Below are positions 17,783 through 26,214 of a stretch of DNA of 64,000 bases, in pieces (within the stretch, counting starts at the first letter, position 1; every line of letters starts with the position of its first letter). The stretch comes from Pseudomonas sp. MWU16-30317. GTDB taxonomy: Bacteria > Pseudomonadota > Gammaproteobacteria > Pseudomonadales > Pseudomonadaceae. The notes under the pieces were generated by a model, which ran no database searches, was not told the origin of the DNA, and saw only the letters and a list, made by a program, of their open reading frames with translations. The stretch covers positions 124,001 to 188,000 of the forward strand of contig NZ_JAIWJA010000010.1 in assembly GCF_020515695.1 (NCBI RefSeq), in the 5' to 3' direction. The translations under genes were made by a program, and so were the position numbers.

Positions 17783-17866
17783 ACCCTCGGTAAGGGGACT
17801 CCATCGGCAAGATGTCGCGGCGTGCCCGAAAAGTCCCATTGGCGCGGACTGGTCAAGCTACCGAGG
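17783..17866 (-). promoter_or_regulatory. sucA leader: nested stems sequestering the Shine-Dalgarno (candidate sucA-II RNA)
   Basis: Three nested pairings are visible in the 84 nt before the start. The outer stem is TACCGAGG (17792-17785 in transcript sense) with CCTCGGTA (17866-17859), 8/8. The middle stem pairs 17795-17800 with 17832-17837, 6/6. The inner stem pairs 17804-17809 with 17823-17829, with one bulge. The outer stem covers five of the seven bases of the sucA SD. A sucA-II RNA motif is known upstream of sucA in Pseudomonas; assignment to it is inferred from position. Confidence 0.65.
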
Positions 17867-17949
17867 ATCTCGCAGATAGTCCGGGTACCAGCCCGGATGC
17901 CCCTGCTGGTCTCAATACTTCAAAAGTAAAAGCTGCAACCTTGTGGGAT

Positions 17950-18000
17950 GCCGCTTTGGTTATCACTGCAGCGCAGGTCTCATACCTGCACTGCAGCGGC
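17950..18000 (-). other. Strong hairpin between sdhB and sucA
   Basis: CTGCAGCGCAGGT (17966-17978) and ACCTGCACTGCAG (17984-17996) pair over 13 bp with one G-U in the transcript and a 5-nt loop. GCCGC (17950-17954) and GCGGC (17996-18000) add an outer closing helix. No T-run follows. It could protect the sdh mRNA 3' end or mark RNase processing between sdh and suc transcripts. Confidence 0.6.
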
Positions 18001-18029
18001 TTACGGGTGCAACACTTCTTGAATCTTTG

Positions 18030-18734
18030 TTACACGCCGCTCGAGAGCAGCATGTTGCGAACGTGACCAATGGCCTTGGTGGGGTTCAACCCTTTGGGGC
18101 ACACGTTCACGCAGTTCATGATGCCGCGGCAGCGGAATACGCTGAACGGATCATCAAGTGAAGCCAGGCGCTCGCTGGTCTTGGTGTCACGGCTGTCAGC
18201 CAGGAAACGATAGGCTTGCAGCAGTGCAGCAGGACCCAGGAACTTGTCCGGGTTCCACCAGAAGGACGGGCAGGACGTCGAGCAGCAAGCGCACAGGATG
18301 CACTCGTACAGACCGTCCAGCTTCTCGCGCTCTTCCGGCGTCTGCAGACGCTCGATGGCCGGAGCCGGCGTGTCGTTCTGCAGGAAAGGCTTCACCTTTT
18401 CGTATTGCTTATAGAAGATGCTCATATCGACGACCAGGTCACGGATAACCGGCAAACCTGGCAATGGACGGATCACCAACTTGTTACCTTTTACGACAGC
18501 GGACAGCGGCGTGATGCACGCCAGGCCGTTCTTGCCGTTGATGTTCATGCCATCCGAACCGCAAACACCTTCGCGGCAAGAGCGACGATAGGAGAAACCT
18601 TCGTCCTGCTCTTTGATCAGGGCCAGCACGTCCAGCACCATGACATCCTTGCCACCGGTGTCGATCTGGAAGTCCTGCATGGACGGCGCACTATCCTGGT
18701 CCGGGTTGTAACGATAAACGCTGACTTTCAACAT
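18030..18734 (-). CDS. sdhB: Succinate dehydrogenase iron-sulfur subunit
   Basis: SdhB links the flavoprotein to the membrane quinone site of complex II. The [2Fe-2S] cluster ligands are in CREGVCGSDGMN and the following GLAC. The [4Fe-4S]/[3Fe-4S] ligands are in CILCACCSTSCP and CVNVCPKGLNP. It has 234 residues from ATG 18734, which has AAGGG 9-13 bases upstream; the slightly longer GTG start would leave no room for a ribosome-binding site. It begins 11 bp after the sdhA stop. Confidence 0.97.
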   Translation of the reverse strand: MLKVSVYRYNPDQDSAPSMQDFQIDTGGKDVMVLDVLALIKEQDEGFSYRRSCREGVCGSDGMNINGKNGLACITPLSAVVKGNKLVIRPLPGLPVIRDLVVDMSIFYKQYEKVKPFLQNDTPAPAIERLQTPEEREKLDGLYECILCACCSTSCPSFWWNPDKFLGPAALLQAYRFLADSRDTKTSERLASLDDPFSVFRCRGIMNCVNVCPKGLNPTKAIGHVRNMLLSSGV

Positions 18735-18745
18735 GGCGGCCACCC

Positions 18746-20518
18746 TTAGTAGGTCCGGATCTTCGGTTCGAAGGTCGGAACGGTTTTCGGCGAGAAGTTC
18801 ACGGCACGCTTGGCTACGCGCTTCTCACCCGGGAAGTACAGGGTGTGGCACAGCCAGTTTTCGTCGTCACGATCTTCATAGTCTTCACGGGCGTGCGCGC
18901 CGCGGGACTCGGTGCGATGCTCTGCGGCAATCGCGGTAGCTTCAGCGACTTCCAGCAGGTTCTGCAGCTCAAGGGCTTCGATTCGAGCAGTGTTGAAACC
19001 CTGGCTCTTGTCGTTGATCTTGACATTGGCAATGCGCTCACGCAGGCCGGCCAGCTGAGCGATGCCTTTCTGCATGAACTCGCCAGTGCGGAACACCCCG
19101 AAGTAGTTCTGCATGCAGGTTTGCAGTTCTTTGCGCAAGCTGGCGACGTCTTCGCCAGTGGTACGCTCGTTCAGGCTGTTGAGGCGCGCCAGAGCGACGT
19201 CGATATCGGTTTCGCTGGCACGACGGTAGTCGATACCTTCGTTGAGCGCCTTCTCCAGGTGCAGACCCGCCGCACGACCGAAGACCACCAGATCGAGCAG
19301 CGAGTTGCCGCCCAGACGGTTGGCACCGTGAACCGACACACAAGCCACTTCACCGACCGCGAACAGGCCCGGGATGATGGTGTCGACGCCATTGGCATCC
19401 TGAGTGATGGCCTGGCCATGAATGTTGGTGGCGACGCCGCCCATCATGTAGTGGCAGGTCGGCACGACCGGGATCGGCGCAACGGCCGGATCCACGTGTG
19501 CGAAGGTCTTGGACAGCTCCATGATACCTGGCAGACGGCTATGCAGGACTTCTTCACCCAGGTGATCGAGCTTGAGCATCACGTGATCACCGTCAGGACC
19601 ACAACCGTTGCCGGCGATGATTTCCTTGACCATGGAACGCGCAACCACGTCACGACCCGCAAGGTCTTTCGCGTTCGGAGCATAGCGCTCCATGAAACGC
19701 TCGCCGTGCTTGTTGATCAGGTAACCACCTTCACCGCGGCAACCCTCTGTGACCAGTACACCTGCGCCGGCGATGCCGGTCGGGTGGAACTGCCACATTT
19801 CAATGTCCTGCACCGGCACGCCAGCACGCAAGGCCATGCCGATACCGTCACCGGTATTGATCAGAGCGTTGGTCGTCGACGAGTAGATACGACCGGCGCC
19901 GCCGGTCGCCAGCACGGTTGCGTTGGCGCGGATGTAGGTGGTTTCACCGGTTTCGATGCAGATGGCGATGACACCTACGATGGCGCCATCCTGATTCTTG
20001 ACCAGATCCACTGCGTAGTATTCGTTGAGGAATACAGTGCCAGCCTTGAGGTTGGCCTGGTACAAAGTGTGCAGCAGCGCATGGCCAGTACGGTCAGCGG
20101 CGGCGCACGTACGGGCAGCCTGGCCACCCTTACCGAAGTCCTTGGACTGACCACCGAACGGACGCTGATAGATGCGACCCTGCTCGGTACGAGAGAACGG
20201 CAGGCCCATGTGCTCGAGTTCGAACACGGCCTCCGGACCTACGGAACACATGTATTCGATAGCGTCCTGGTCACCGATATAGTCGGAACCCTTGACGGTA
20301 TCGTACATGTGCCAGCGCCAGTCATCGTTCGGATCGGCCGAAGCGATGGCACAGGTGATGCCGCCCTGGGCAGATACAGTGTGCGAACGGGTCGGGAAGA
20401 CCTTGGTGACTACGGCAGTCTTGTGACCGCCCTGAGCCAACTGGAGCGCAGCACGCATGCCTGCGCCGCCGCCACCGATGATGATGGCGTCGAATGTATT
20501 GGTGTTGATGTTAGCCAT
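18746..20518 (-). CDS. sdhA: Succinate dehydrogenase flavoprotein subunit
   Basis: This is the catalytic FAD subunit that oxidises succinate to fumarate on the cytoplasmic face. FAD motif IIIGGGGAGMRAAL, the covalent-flavin His in RSHTVSAQGG, and the active-site Arg in GCRGEGGYLIN. The 590 residues match the Pseudomonas protein. It is the third gene of sdhCDAB; only 3 bp separate it from sdhD. Confidence 0.98.
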   Translation of the reverse strand: MANINTNTFDAIIIGGGGAGMRAALQLAQGGHKTAVVTKVFPTRSHTVSAQGGITCAIASADPNDDWRWHMYDTVKGSDYIGDQDAIEYMCSVGPEAVFELEHMGLPFSRTEQGRIYQRPFGGQSKDFGKGGQAARTCAAADRTGHALLHTLYQANLKAGTVFLNEYYAVDLVKNQDGAIVGVIAICIETGETTYIRANATVLATGGAGRIYSSTTNALINTGDGIGMALRAGVPVQDIEMWQFHPTGIAGAGVLVTEGCRGEGGYLINKHGERFMERYAPNAKDLAGRDVVARSMVKEIIAGNGCGPDGDHVMLKLDHLGEEVLHSRLPGIMELSKTFAHVDPAVAPIPVVPTCHYMMGGVATNIHGQAITQDANGVDTIIPGLFAVGEVACVSVHGANRLGGNSLLDLVVFGRAAGLHLEKALNEGIDYRRASETDIDVALARLNSLNERTTGEDVASLRKELQTCMQNYFGVFRTGEFMQKGIAQLAGLRERIANVKINDKSQGFNTARIEALELQNLLEVAEATAIAAEHRTESRGAHAREDYEDRDDENWLCHTLYFPGEKRVAKRAVNFSPKTVPTFEPKIRTY

Positions 20519-20521
20519 GGA

Positions 20522-20890
20522 TCAGATACCCCAAAGAATCTGCACGCCCCAGACGAAGTACGCGAACATTGCAACGCCGCATACGACCTGGAAGAGGAAA
20601 CGCACTGCCGTCGCGGACTTGCCCAGCGCCATCGGCGTCAGGTAGTCGGTCGCGATCGTCCACATCCCTACCCAGGCGTGGGCACTGAGTGCTACCAGCG
20701 CCAGCAGGCTGAAGATGCGCATTGCGTTGTGGGCGAACAGAGCATGCCACTGGTCGTACTGCAGACCAGGGTGGGCAATGACCCATACGATCAGAAACAG
20801 GAAATAAGCCGCGAGAACGACCGCAGACACACGCTGTGCCATCCAGTCATAGAGGCCCGAACGAGAGAGGTTCGTGACGTTGGTTACCAT
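20522..20890 (-). CDS. sdhD: Succinate dehydrogenase membrane anchor subunit D
   Basis: A 122-residue protein with three hydrophobic segments. It carries the haem/quinone-related His and the Asp-Tyr region (AHAWVGMWTIATDYL). Together with SdhC it binds haem b and the quinone. Its start overlaps the last 7 bases of sdhC. SD AGGAG precedes the ATG. Confidence 0.95.
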   Translation of the reverse strand: MVTNVTNLSRSGLYDWMAQRVSAVVLAAYFLFLIVWVIAHPGLQYDQWHALFAHNAMRIFSLLALVALSAHAWVGMWTIATDYLTPMALGKSATAVRFLFQVVCGVAMFAYFVWGVQILWGI

Positions 20891-21258
20891 ATCCAGACTC
20901 CTGCCAGAACGATTAGCACCACGGAGATGGCGATAACGATTTTCGAGCCCAGTCGGCCGCCTTCCAGCGTCTCGCCGATACCCGAATCCATGAGCAAATG
21001 GCGTATACCGGCCACCATGTGATACAGCAGCGCGGACAGCAGAGCCCAGATCACCAGCTTCACAAGCGGGCTGGTCAGGTACGCTTTCACATCGTTGAAA
21101 CCGTCTTCCGACCCCAGCGACTTGGCCAATGCGTAGAGCATGATGGCGAGGCCGACGAAGAGGATGATTCCGGTAACACGATGAAGGAATGACGTAACGC
21201 CAGTGATCGGGAGTTTGATGGTCCTTAGGTCTAGGTTTACAGGTCGTTGGCTATTCAC
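20884..21258 (-). CDS. sdhC: Succinate dehydrogenase cytochrome b556 subunit
   Basis: 124 residues with three membrane helices and the signature NSQRPVNLDLRTIKLPITGVTSFLHR, followed by YHMVAGIRHL with the haem-ligand His. The start codon is GTG at 21258 and has no strong Shine-Dalgarno sequence (only AAAAAAAG upstream), which is odd for the first gene of a highly expressed operon. Expression starts from the promoter at 21402-21430 and passes through a hairpin in the leader. Confidence 0.94.
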   Translation of the reverse strand: MNSQRPVNLDLRTIKLPITGVTSFLHRVTGIILFVGLAIMLYALAKSLGSEDGFNDVKAYLTSPLVKLVIWALLSALLYHMVAGIRHLLMDSGIGETLEGGRLGSKIVIAISVVLIVLAGVWIW

Positions 21259-21347
21259 GGCTTTTTTTCACACTGAAGAGCCCCTAGCAAGCAGGGCAAG
21301 TTGTAGGGAAAGTGTACTGGTCAGGTACGCACCACCCAGGAAGTGAT

Positions 21348-21379
21348 CGCCCTCGGAATGGGCAAAAAAGCCCGAGGCG
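21348..21379 (-). other. Hairpin in the sdhC leader
   Basis: The outer arms CGCCCTCGG (21348-21356) and CCGAGGCG (21372-21379) and the inner arms GGGC/GCCC surround an A6 (U6 in RNA) loop. It is inside the predicted 5' UTR of sdhCDAB, about 90 nt before the start codon. Confidence 0.5.
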
Positions 21380-21401
21380 GTCGGCTGCCGAGTATAGACA
21401 G

Positions 21402-21430
21402 TTAGGCTACTAATGACAACGCACTGGCCT
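21402..21430 (-). promoter_or_regulatory. Sigma-70 promoter of sdhCDAB
   Basis: Read leftward: -35 TTGTCA (21430-21425), spacer 17, -10 TATACT (21407-21402), each 5 of 6 to consensus. The predicted start near 21395 gives a leader of about 137 nt. Confidence 0.75.
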
Positions 21431-21534
21431 CCCCCGAATAGCGCATTGCATTGAACCGACAAAAGGCGTAAATGGGGCTTAAGTTCGAAGAAAACGTCAT
21501 ATTGCAAGGCTCCTAAAGGCGTATTTCAAGCAAA

Positions 21535-21562
21535 TTGACTTTAGGATTTATCACACTATAGT
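21535..21562 (+). promoter_or_regulatory. Sigma-70 promoter of gltA
   Basis: -35 TTGACT (21535-21540), spacer 16, -10 TATAGT (21557-21562). The start would be near 21569, about 53 nt before the gltA ATG. It lies back-to-back with the sdh promoter in the same 363-bp region, which contains no gene. Confidence 0.75.
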
Positions 21563-21621
21563 GGTGCGGGCCCTGCGTGGGGGGTTCTGTCTGATGATAC
21601 CAAGCATTAATAGGAGGCCAC

Positions 21622-22911
21622 ATGGCTGACAAAAAAGCGCAGTTGATCATCGAGGGCGCAGCCCCCGTCGAACTGCCGATTTTAACCGGCACCGTGGGTC
21701 CAGAAGTCATCGATGTCCGGTCGCTCACGGCCTCGGGCCTGTTCACTTTCGACCCAGGCTTCATGTCGACCGCTTCGTGCGAGTCGCAGATCACCTACAT
21801 CGACGGCGATAAAGGCGTCCTGCTGCACCGCGGCTACCCCATCGAACAGTTGGCCGAACAGTCCGACTACCTCGAAACCTGCTACCTGCTGCTCAACGGT
21901 GAACTGCCAACCGCTGAACAGAAAGCCAAGTTCGTCAGCACCGTGAAGAATCACACCATGGTGCACGAGCAGCTCAAGACCTTCTTCAACGGCTTCCGTC
22001 GTGACGCTCACCCGATGGCGGTGATGTGCGGCGTGGTCGGTGCGCTGTCGGCGTTCTATCACGACTCGCTGGACATCAATAATCCGCAGCACCGCGAGAT
22101 TTCTGCCGTACGCCTGGTGGCCAAGATGCCGACCCTGGCAGCCATGGTTTACAAGTACTCCATGGGCCAACCCATGATGTACCCGCGTAACGACCTGACG
22201 TACGCGGAGAACTTCCTGCACATGATGTTCAATACCCCGTGCGAGATCAAACCGATCAGCCCGGTGCTGGCCAAGGCCATGGACAAGATTTTCATCCTCC
22301 ATGCCGACCACGAACAGAACGCCTCGACCTCTACCGTGCGCCTGGCGGGGTCTTCGGGTGCCAACCCGTTCGCCTGTATCGCCGCCGGTATCGCCGCGCT
22401 CTGGGGCCCCGCCCACGGCGGTGCCAACGAGGCAGTGCTGACCATGCTCGATGAGATCGGCGATGTTTCCAACATCGACACGTTCATCGCCAAGGCCAAG
22501 GACAAGAACGATCCGTTCAAGCTGATGGGCTTCGGCCATCGCGTGTACAAAAACCGCGACCCTCGCGCCACGGTCATGAAACAGACCTGCGATGAGGTTT
22601 TGAAGGAATTGGGCATTCAGAACGATCCGCAACTCGAACTGGCCATGCGCCTGGAAGAGATCGCCCTGACCGACCCCTACTTCATCGAGCGCTCGCTGTA
22701 TCCGAACGTGGACTTCTACTCGGGCATCATTCTCAAGGCGATCGGCATTCCGACCAGCATGTTCACGGTGATCTTCGCCCTAGCACGCACGGTCGGCTGG
22801 ATTTCGCACTGGAAAGAAATGCTCTCCAGCCCGTACAAGATCGGCCGCCCGCGCCAGCTGTACACCGGCAAGCCTTCACGCGATGTCGTCAAGTTGGAAG
22901 ATCGCGCGTAA
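21622..22911 (+). CDS. gltA: Citrate synthase, type II
   Basis: It condenses oxaloacetate and acetyl-CoA, the entry step of the TCA cycle. The 429 residues match the hexameric, NADH-sensitive gram-negative type. Catalytic His are in GPAHGGANE and FGHRVYKNRDPR, and the catalytic Asp in YPNVDFYSG. The ATG has GGAGG upstream. It is divergent from sdhCDAB and closed by a strong terminator. No oddities. Confidence 0.98.
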   Translation: MADKKAQLIIEGAAPVELPILTGTVGPEVIDVRSLTASGLFTFDPGFMSTASCESQITYIDGDKGVLLHRGYPIEQLAEQSDYLETCYLLLNGELPTAEQKAKFVSTVKNHTMVHEQLKTFFNGFRRDAHPMAVMCGVVGALSAFYHDSLDINNPQHREISAVRLVAKMPTLAAMVYKYSMGQPMMYPRNDLTYAENFLHMMFNTPCEIKPISPVLAKAMDKIFILHADHEQNASTSTVRLAGSSGANPFACIAAGIAALWGPAHGGANEAVLTMLDEIGDVSNIDTFIAKAKDKNDPFKLMGFGHRVYKNRDPRATVMKQTCDEVLKELGIQNDPQLELAMRLEEIALTDPYFIERSLYPNVDFYSGIILKAIGIPTSMFTVIFALARTVGWISHWKEMLSSPYKIGRPRQLYTGKPSRDVVKLEDRA

Positions 22912-22928
22912 GACTTCCCGCCCGAACG

Positions 22929-22958
22929 AAAAAGGCTGCCTCGATGGCAGCCTTTTTT
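22929..22958 (+). terminator. Intrinsic terminator of gltA
   Basis: AAAGGCTGCC (22931-22940), loop TCGAT, GGCAGCCTTT and six T. Confidence 0.93.
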
Positions 22959-23015
22959 ATTGTCTGTCGTATGTCACAGTTGCTGAACGAGCCGACATGA
23001 CCAGCAACTGTACCG

Positions 23016-23624
23016 TCAGGGTTTTTCCGCCAGTGCCTTTAGTGACTTAAGCGTCTCGAAGGGCGCATCGACGACAAATTTGTTCGCCACCCACGACGGT
23101 ACACTTCCTCCCGGCTCGGTATGCACCTGGTAGGTTACCTCGGTGCTGTCTGCACTTTTGGGGGTGAGCCTCCAGTAGCCCTCCACCTGGGTGACACGCA
23201 CAAAACCCGGCTCCTCAGGGATATAGGTGGGCACCCCCTGTAGCTTGCGCGTTACCGTACCGTCGGCACTCACAGTGGTGGTGACCTTGAGCACCGAGTC
23301 CCGTGGCGTGACCATGATCGGCGTATTGAATTGGGTGTAGGTCCAGGCATCATCGCCTTCATGCTTGAGCAGTTTTTGCTGCTTGCATTCATGAATCCAG
23401 GCACAGGCTCCGGCGGCGTCTTCCTGTAGCGTACGAACCTTGGCCAACGGCGCCTTGATCAAGGTCGTGCCGCGATAGGCCTTGTATTTGGAACCAGCAA
23501 TATCGCTGAGCGCCACCTGAATGCCGTCCTGGTCCTTCGCCACCTGCCAGTCCTCGGCGCAAGCGACGCCCGCCAGCAACATCGAAACACCCAGTACCGC
23601 TGTCATTCGAAGCTTTGATCCCAT
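23016..23624 (-). CDS. START-domain (SRPBCC) lipid-binding-like secreted protein
   Basis: 202 residues. A Sec signal peptide (KLRMTAVLGVSMLLAGVACA, then EDW) suggests cleavage after ACA and export to the periplasm. The rest resembles the START/SRPBCC helix-grip fold: the segments ITxxRDSVLKV-like, VTQVEGYWRLTP and TEVTYQVHTEPGGSVPSWVANKF are the landmarks. The C-terminal 'GG..P.W..N' motif is characteristic of START domains that bind hydrophobic ligands. The ligand is unknown. The start ATG has GGA upstream. It is a monocistronic-looking gene facing gltA. Confidence 0.8.
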   Translation of the reverse strand: MGSKLRMTAVLGVSMLLAGVACAEDWQVAKDQDGIQVALSDIAGSKYKAYRGTTLIKAPLAKVRTLQEDAAGACAWIHECKQQKLLKHEGDDAWTYTQFNTPIMVTPRDSVLKVTTTVSADGTVTRKLQGVPTYIPEEPGFVRVTQVEGYWRLTPKSADSTEVTYQVHTEPGGSVPSWVANKFVVDAPFETLKSLKALAEKP

Positions 23625-23673
23625 CTTGTTTTCCTTATTGTCGAAGATCTCGCGAAACGAACACCCTCCCCAC

Positions 23674-23928
23674 TCAAGCCGCCGTCACTGCTTCCATCCA
23701 GGTCAGCAAGCGCATTGCCTCAGCGTTACTGGTGCCGCATACCTCGATATCGGCATCGAACTGCCCGCACACCGCTGGCCGCGCGGCCTGGCCGAAAATC
23801 GCGCACAGATTGGCTGCGGACAATTGCACGCAGCGCACTCCCGCAGGCTTGCCATCGGGCATTCCAGGTATAGGCGAACTGATGGATGGCGCGATGCAGC
23901 AGGCACCGCAGCCTTCACGACACTTCAT
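23674..23928 (-). CDS. YkgJ-family Cys-rich metal-binding protein
   Basis: A short 84-residue protein with the YkgJ/UPF0153 zinc- or iron-binding Cys cluster: CREGCGACC near the N-terminus, then CVQL, LCAIFG and VCGQFDADIEVCG. Members are small cytosolic proteins of unknown function, thought to bind Zn or an Fe-S cluster. ATG 23928 is preferred because GAGGTG lies nine bases upstream; a GTG four codons earlier overlaps that sequence. Confidence 0.82.
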   Translation of the reverse strand: MKCREGCGACCIAPSISSPIPGMPDGKPAGVRCVQLSAANLCAIFGQAARPAVCGQFDADIEVCGTSNAEAMRLLTWMEAVTAA

Positions 23929-24036
23929 GATGACAGTCACCTCAGGCAGAAAGGGGTCGAACAGCCGCGATAGTAACCGCTAAAACGGACGTTTGAAATT
24001 GCGCCCACGAAAATTTCGCGTTCGGGCCGTTTCAAT

Positions 24037-24558
24037 TTATTGCCTGAACTTGAAGTCGAGGGCGGCGCCTTCGATGTCGCGACGGCCTTCGTTGCGAATC
24101 ATCGGCAGGCCCATTTCGTTGTTCAAGATGCGGCCGTTAAGCTGGAAGTCATCAGTATCGGGCTTCTTCTCGGCGAACATCTGCGGGAGTATGGGATTGC
24201 CCGCAGAGGGCTTCTGGGCCTCCTTGGCGGGCGGCTCGAGCTTGTCGACCATCGCCTTTGGCAGCGTCAGATCCAACTGGGCGGCGGGCACGGGTGTCGC
24301 CAGCACATCGGAGTCCTTGCGCGCCTTGCCCTTGCGCGCCACCTTGCTGGCAGGCGTTTTCTTCGCTTGCGTGGAAGCCTTGGCGGCTGACTTTGCGGAC
24401 CCGGCCTTTGCGCTGGGTTTGCTGGCAGGAGAGGAGCGGGTTGAAGCCGGCGATTTTTCCGCCGCCGGCGCAGGGCTGGATGGCCCAGCGGCAAGCGTGA
24501 CGGGCGCAAGAAGCGCCAAGCTCAGAAACACACAACGGAAATTCTTCAGTAGGTTCAT
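24037..24558 (-). CDS. Exported Ala/Lys/Pro-rich protein of unknown function
   Basis: 173 residues from ATG 24558. The start MNLLKNFRCVFLSLALLAPVTLAAG is a clear signal peptide with cleavage near LAAG. A low-complexity stretch follows (residues ~25-85, rich in Ala, Ser, Lys and Pro, such as SAKSAAKASTQAKK), probably disordered and cationic. A short conserved-looking C-terminal part has DFQLNGRILNNEMGLPMIRNE. Nothing identifies a function. The Ala/Lys low complexity resembles histone-H1-like tails, but the signal peptide argues against DNA binding. The ATG has only a weak SD, so a longer start cannot be excluded. Confidence 0.62.
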   Translation of the reverse strand: MNLLKNFRCVFLSLALLAPVTLAAGPSSPAPAAEKSPASTRSSPASKPSAKAGSAKSAAKASTQAKKTPASKVARKGKARKDSDVLATPVPAAQLDLTLPKAMVDKLEPPAKEAQKPSAGNPILPQMFAEKKPDTDDFQLNGRILNNEMGLPMIRNEGRRDIEGAALDFKFRQ

Positions 24559-24637
24559 GAGGCAGCCCAGCAAATGCCGAGAAAACTCTATGCTCCCCGT
24601 TCCGCTTGCGACTGGCAAGAGCCACTCGCGCGCAAAC

Positions 24638-26083
24638 CTAGAGAAAACTGCCCGACGCAACTTCCTGACACAATTGGCTGGCCAACATCCCCAGCGTCAT
24701 CAGCGCCCGCTCCGCTTCGCGGTTCCACGGGATACCGCAATTGAGACGAATGCAGTGGTTGAACTGCTCGGTGTTACTGAAGATCAACCCCGGCGCAATA
24801 CTGATGCCCTGCTCCAGCGCCCGGACGTGCAACTCCTGGGTGTTCACCCGACCCGGCAGGCTGACCCATAGAATGAACCCGCCCACTGGACGGGTCATCT
24901 GTGTGCCCTCCGGAAAGAACTGCTGCACCGCCAACTGATAGGCGCTGAGATTCTTGCGATACTCTTGGCGAATGAAGCGCAGATGCCGGTCGTAGCCACC
25001 GTTCTCCAGATAACTGGCAATGCCCATCTGCGTCACGCTGCACGCTGAATGGGTGCTGAACGTTTGCAGGCGCTGGACCTCGGCCTGATACTTGCCCGCA
25101 ATCATCCAACCGATCCGCACCCCTGGCGAGAGCGTCTTGGAAAAGCTCGAACAATAGATCACGTGGCCCAGTCGGTCGTAGGACTTGAGCGCCTTGTAAC
25201 GCCCCTGCTCGAACATCAGCTCGCCGTAGATATCATCCTCGACGATCTGAATATCAAAATCCGAAGCCAGCCGTAACAGTTGCTTCTGACGCTCCTCAGG
25301 CATGGCGCCGCCCAAGGGATTACTCAGCCGTGGGGTCAGCACGAGGGCCTTGATCGACCACTGGTTGGCCGCCAGCTGCAAAGCCTCGATGCTGATGCCG
25401 TTGGCCGGATCACTGGGAATCTCGATAACCTTCAAACCCAGCAGGTCGGCCAACTGCAAAAGCCCGTAATAAGTCGGTGACTCAGCGGCGATCAGGTCGC
25501 CCGGACGAGTGAGCACCCGCAAGGCCATCTGCAGCGCATCGACACAGCCGTGGGTGATGACAATGTCTGCAGGGTCGACCACCACACCGGCATCGCGCAT
25601 GCGGATGGCAATCTGCCGACGCAACGGTTCGAAGCCGGGACTGAACATGTAACTGAAGGCCCGCGGACTCTGGAACCGAGTGACCTTGGCAATTTGCTGG
25701 TGCAGCGCACGCACGGGCAGATAATCGACATGGGGCACCGCAGCGCCCAAGGGAAAAACCCCTTCGCGACGCGACTCGTCCAGCACTTGCTGGATGATGC
25801 TGCTGCGGGTCACCAGGCCAGGGCGCTCGACCCTGGCGATGTCCGGGGTGGTGGCGGTCAGCGCCGGCGTCTGGTGCACGTAATAGCCAGATTGCGGCCG
25901 CGCGCGGATCAACCCCTGATCTTCGAGGTTGGCATAGGCCTGCAGCACTGTGGCATGGCTGACGCTGAGCTGCGCGCTCATTTTGCGCACGGACGGCACC
26001 CGCTCCCCGGGTCGATACACGCCACGGCGAATATCTTCGGCCAACTGCTGGGCGATACGCTGGTAAAGCAAAAGACTGGTCAT
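24638..26083 (-). CDS. MocR/PdxR-type GntR regulator with aminotransferase domain
   Basis: 481 residues. The N-terminal winged helix of the GntR type (YQRIAQQLAEDIRRGVYRPGERVPSVR, residues ~7-70) is joined by a linker to a fold-type I aminotransferase-like domain. Landmarks are HGCVDALQMAL, TPRLSNPLGG, VEDDIYGEL (Asp and Tyr for PLP) and the Schiff-base Lys in SFSKTLSPG. MocR proteins sense PLP or an amino-acid derivative and control one or a few neighbouring genes. No obvious target is adjacent, so the role is unknown. The ATG has GGAG upstream. Confidence 0.9.
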   Translation of the reverse strand: MTSLLLYQRIAQQLAEDIRRGVYRPGERVPSVRKMSAQLSVSHATVLQAYANLEDQGLIRARPQSGYYVHQTPALTATTPDIARVERPGLVTRSSIIQQVLDESRREGVFPLGAAVPHVDYLPVRALHQQIAKVTRFQSPRAFSYMFSPGFEPLRRQIAIRMRDAGVVVDPADIVITHGCVDALQMALRVLTRPGDLIAAESPTYYGLLQLADLLGLKVIEIPSDPANGISIEALQLAANQWSIKALVLTPRLSNPLGGAMPEERQKQLLRLASDFDIQIVEDDIYGELMFEQGRYKALKSYDRLGHVIYCSSFSKTLSPGVRIGWMIAGKYQAEVQRLQTFSTHSACSVTQMGIASYLENGGYDRHLRFIRQEYRKNLSAYQLAVQQFFPEGTQMTRPVGGFILWVSLPGRVNTQELHVRALEQGISIAPGLIFSNTEQFNHCIRLNCGIPWNREAERALMTLGMLASQLCQEVASGSFL

Positions 26084-26214
26084 GGGGCCGCGCTCCGTAC
26101 ACTGGCTGGCGCTATCCTACCACTACAGTTGCGAAGTGTACGGGCACAGTTTTCGAATGGAGCGAATGCGCCAGCGACTACGTAGCACATCGCTCGAAGC
26201 ATCCGCTTACCCGC

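Noticed and set aside
18845..21022. A 725-codon open frame on the + strand
   Set aside because: Antisense to sdhA and neighbouring genes; no start signal and no motif.
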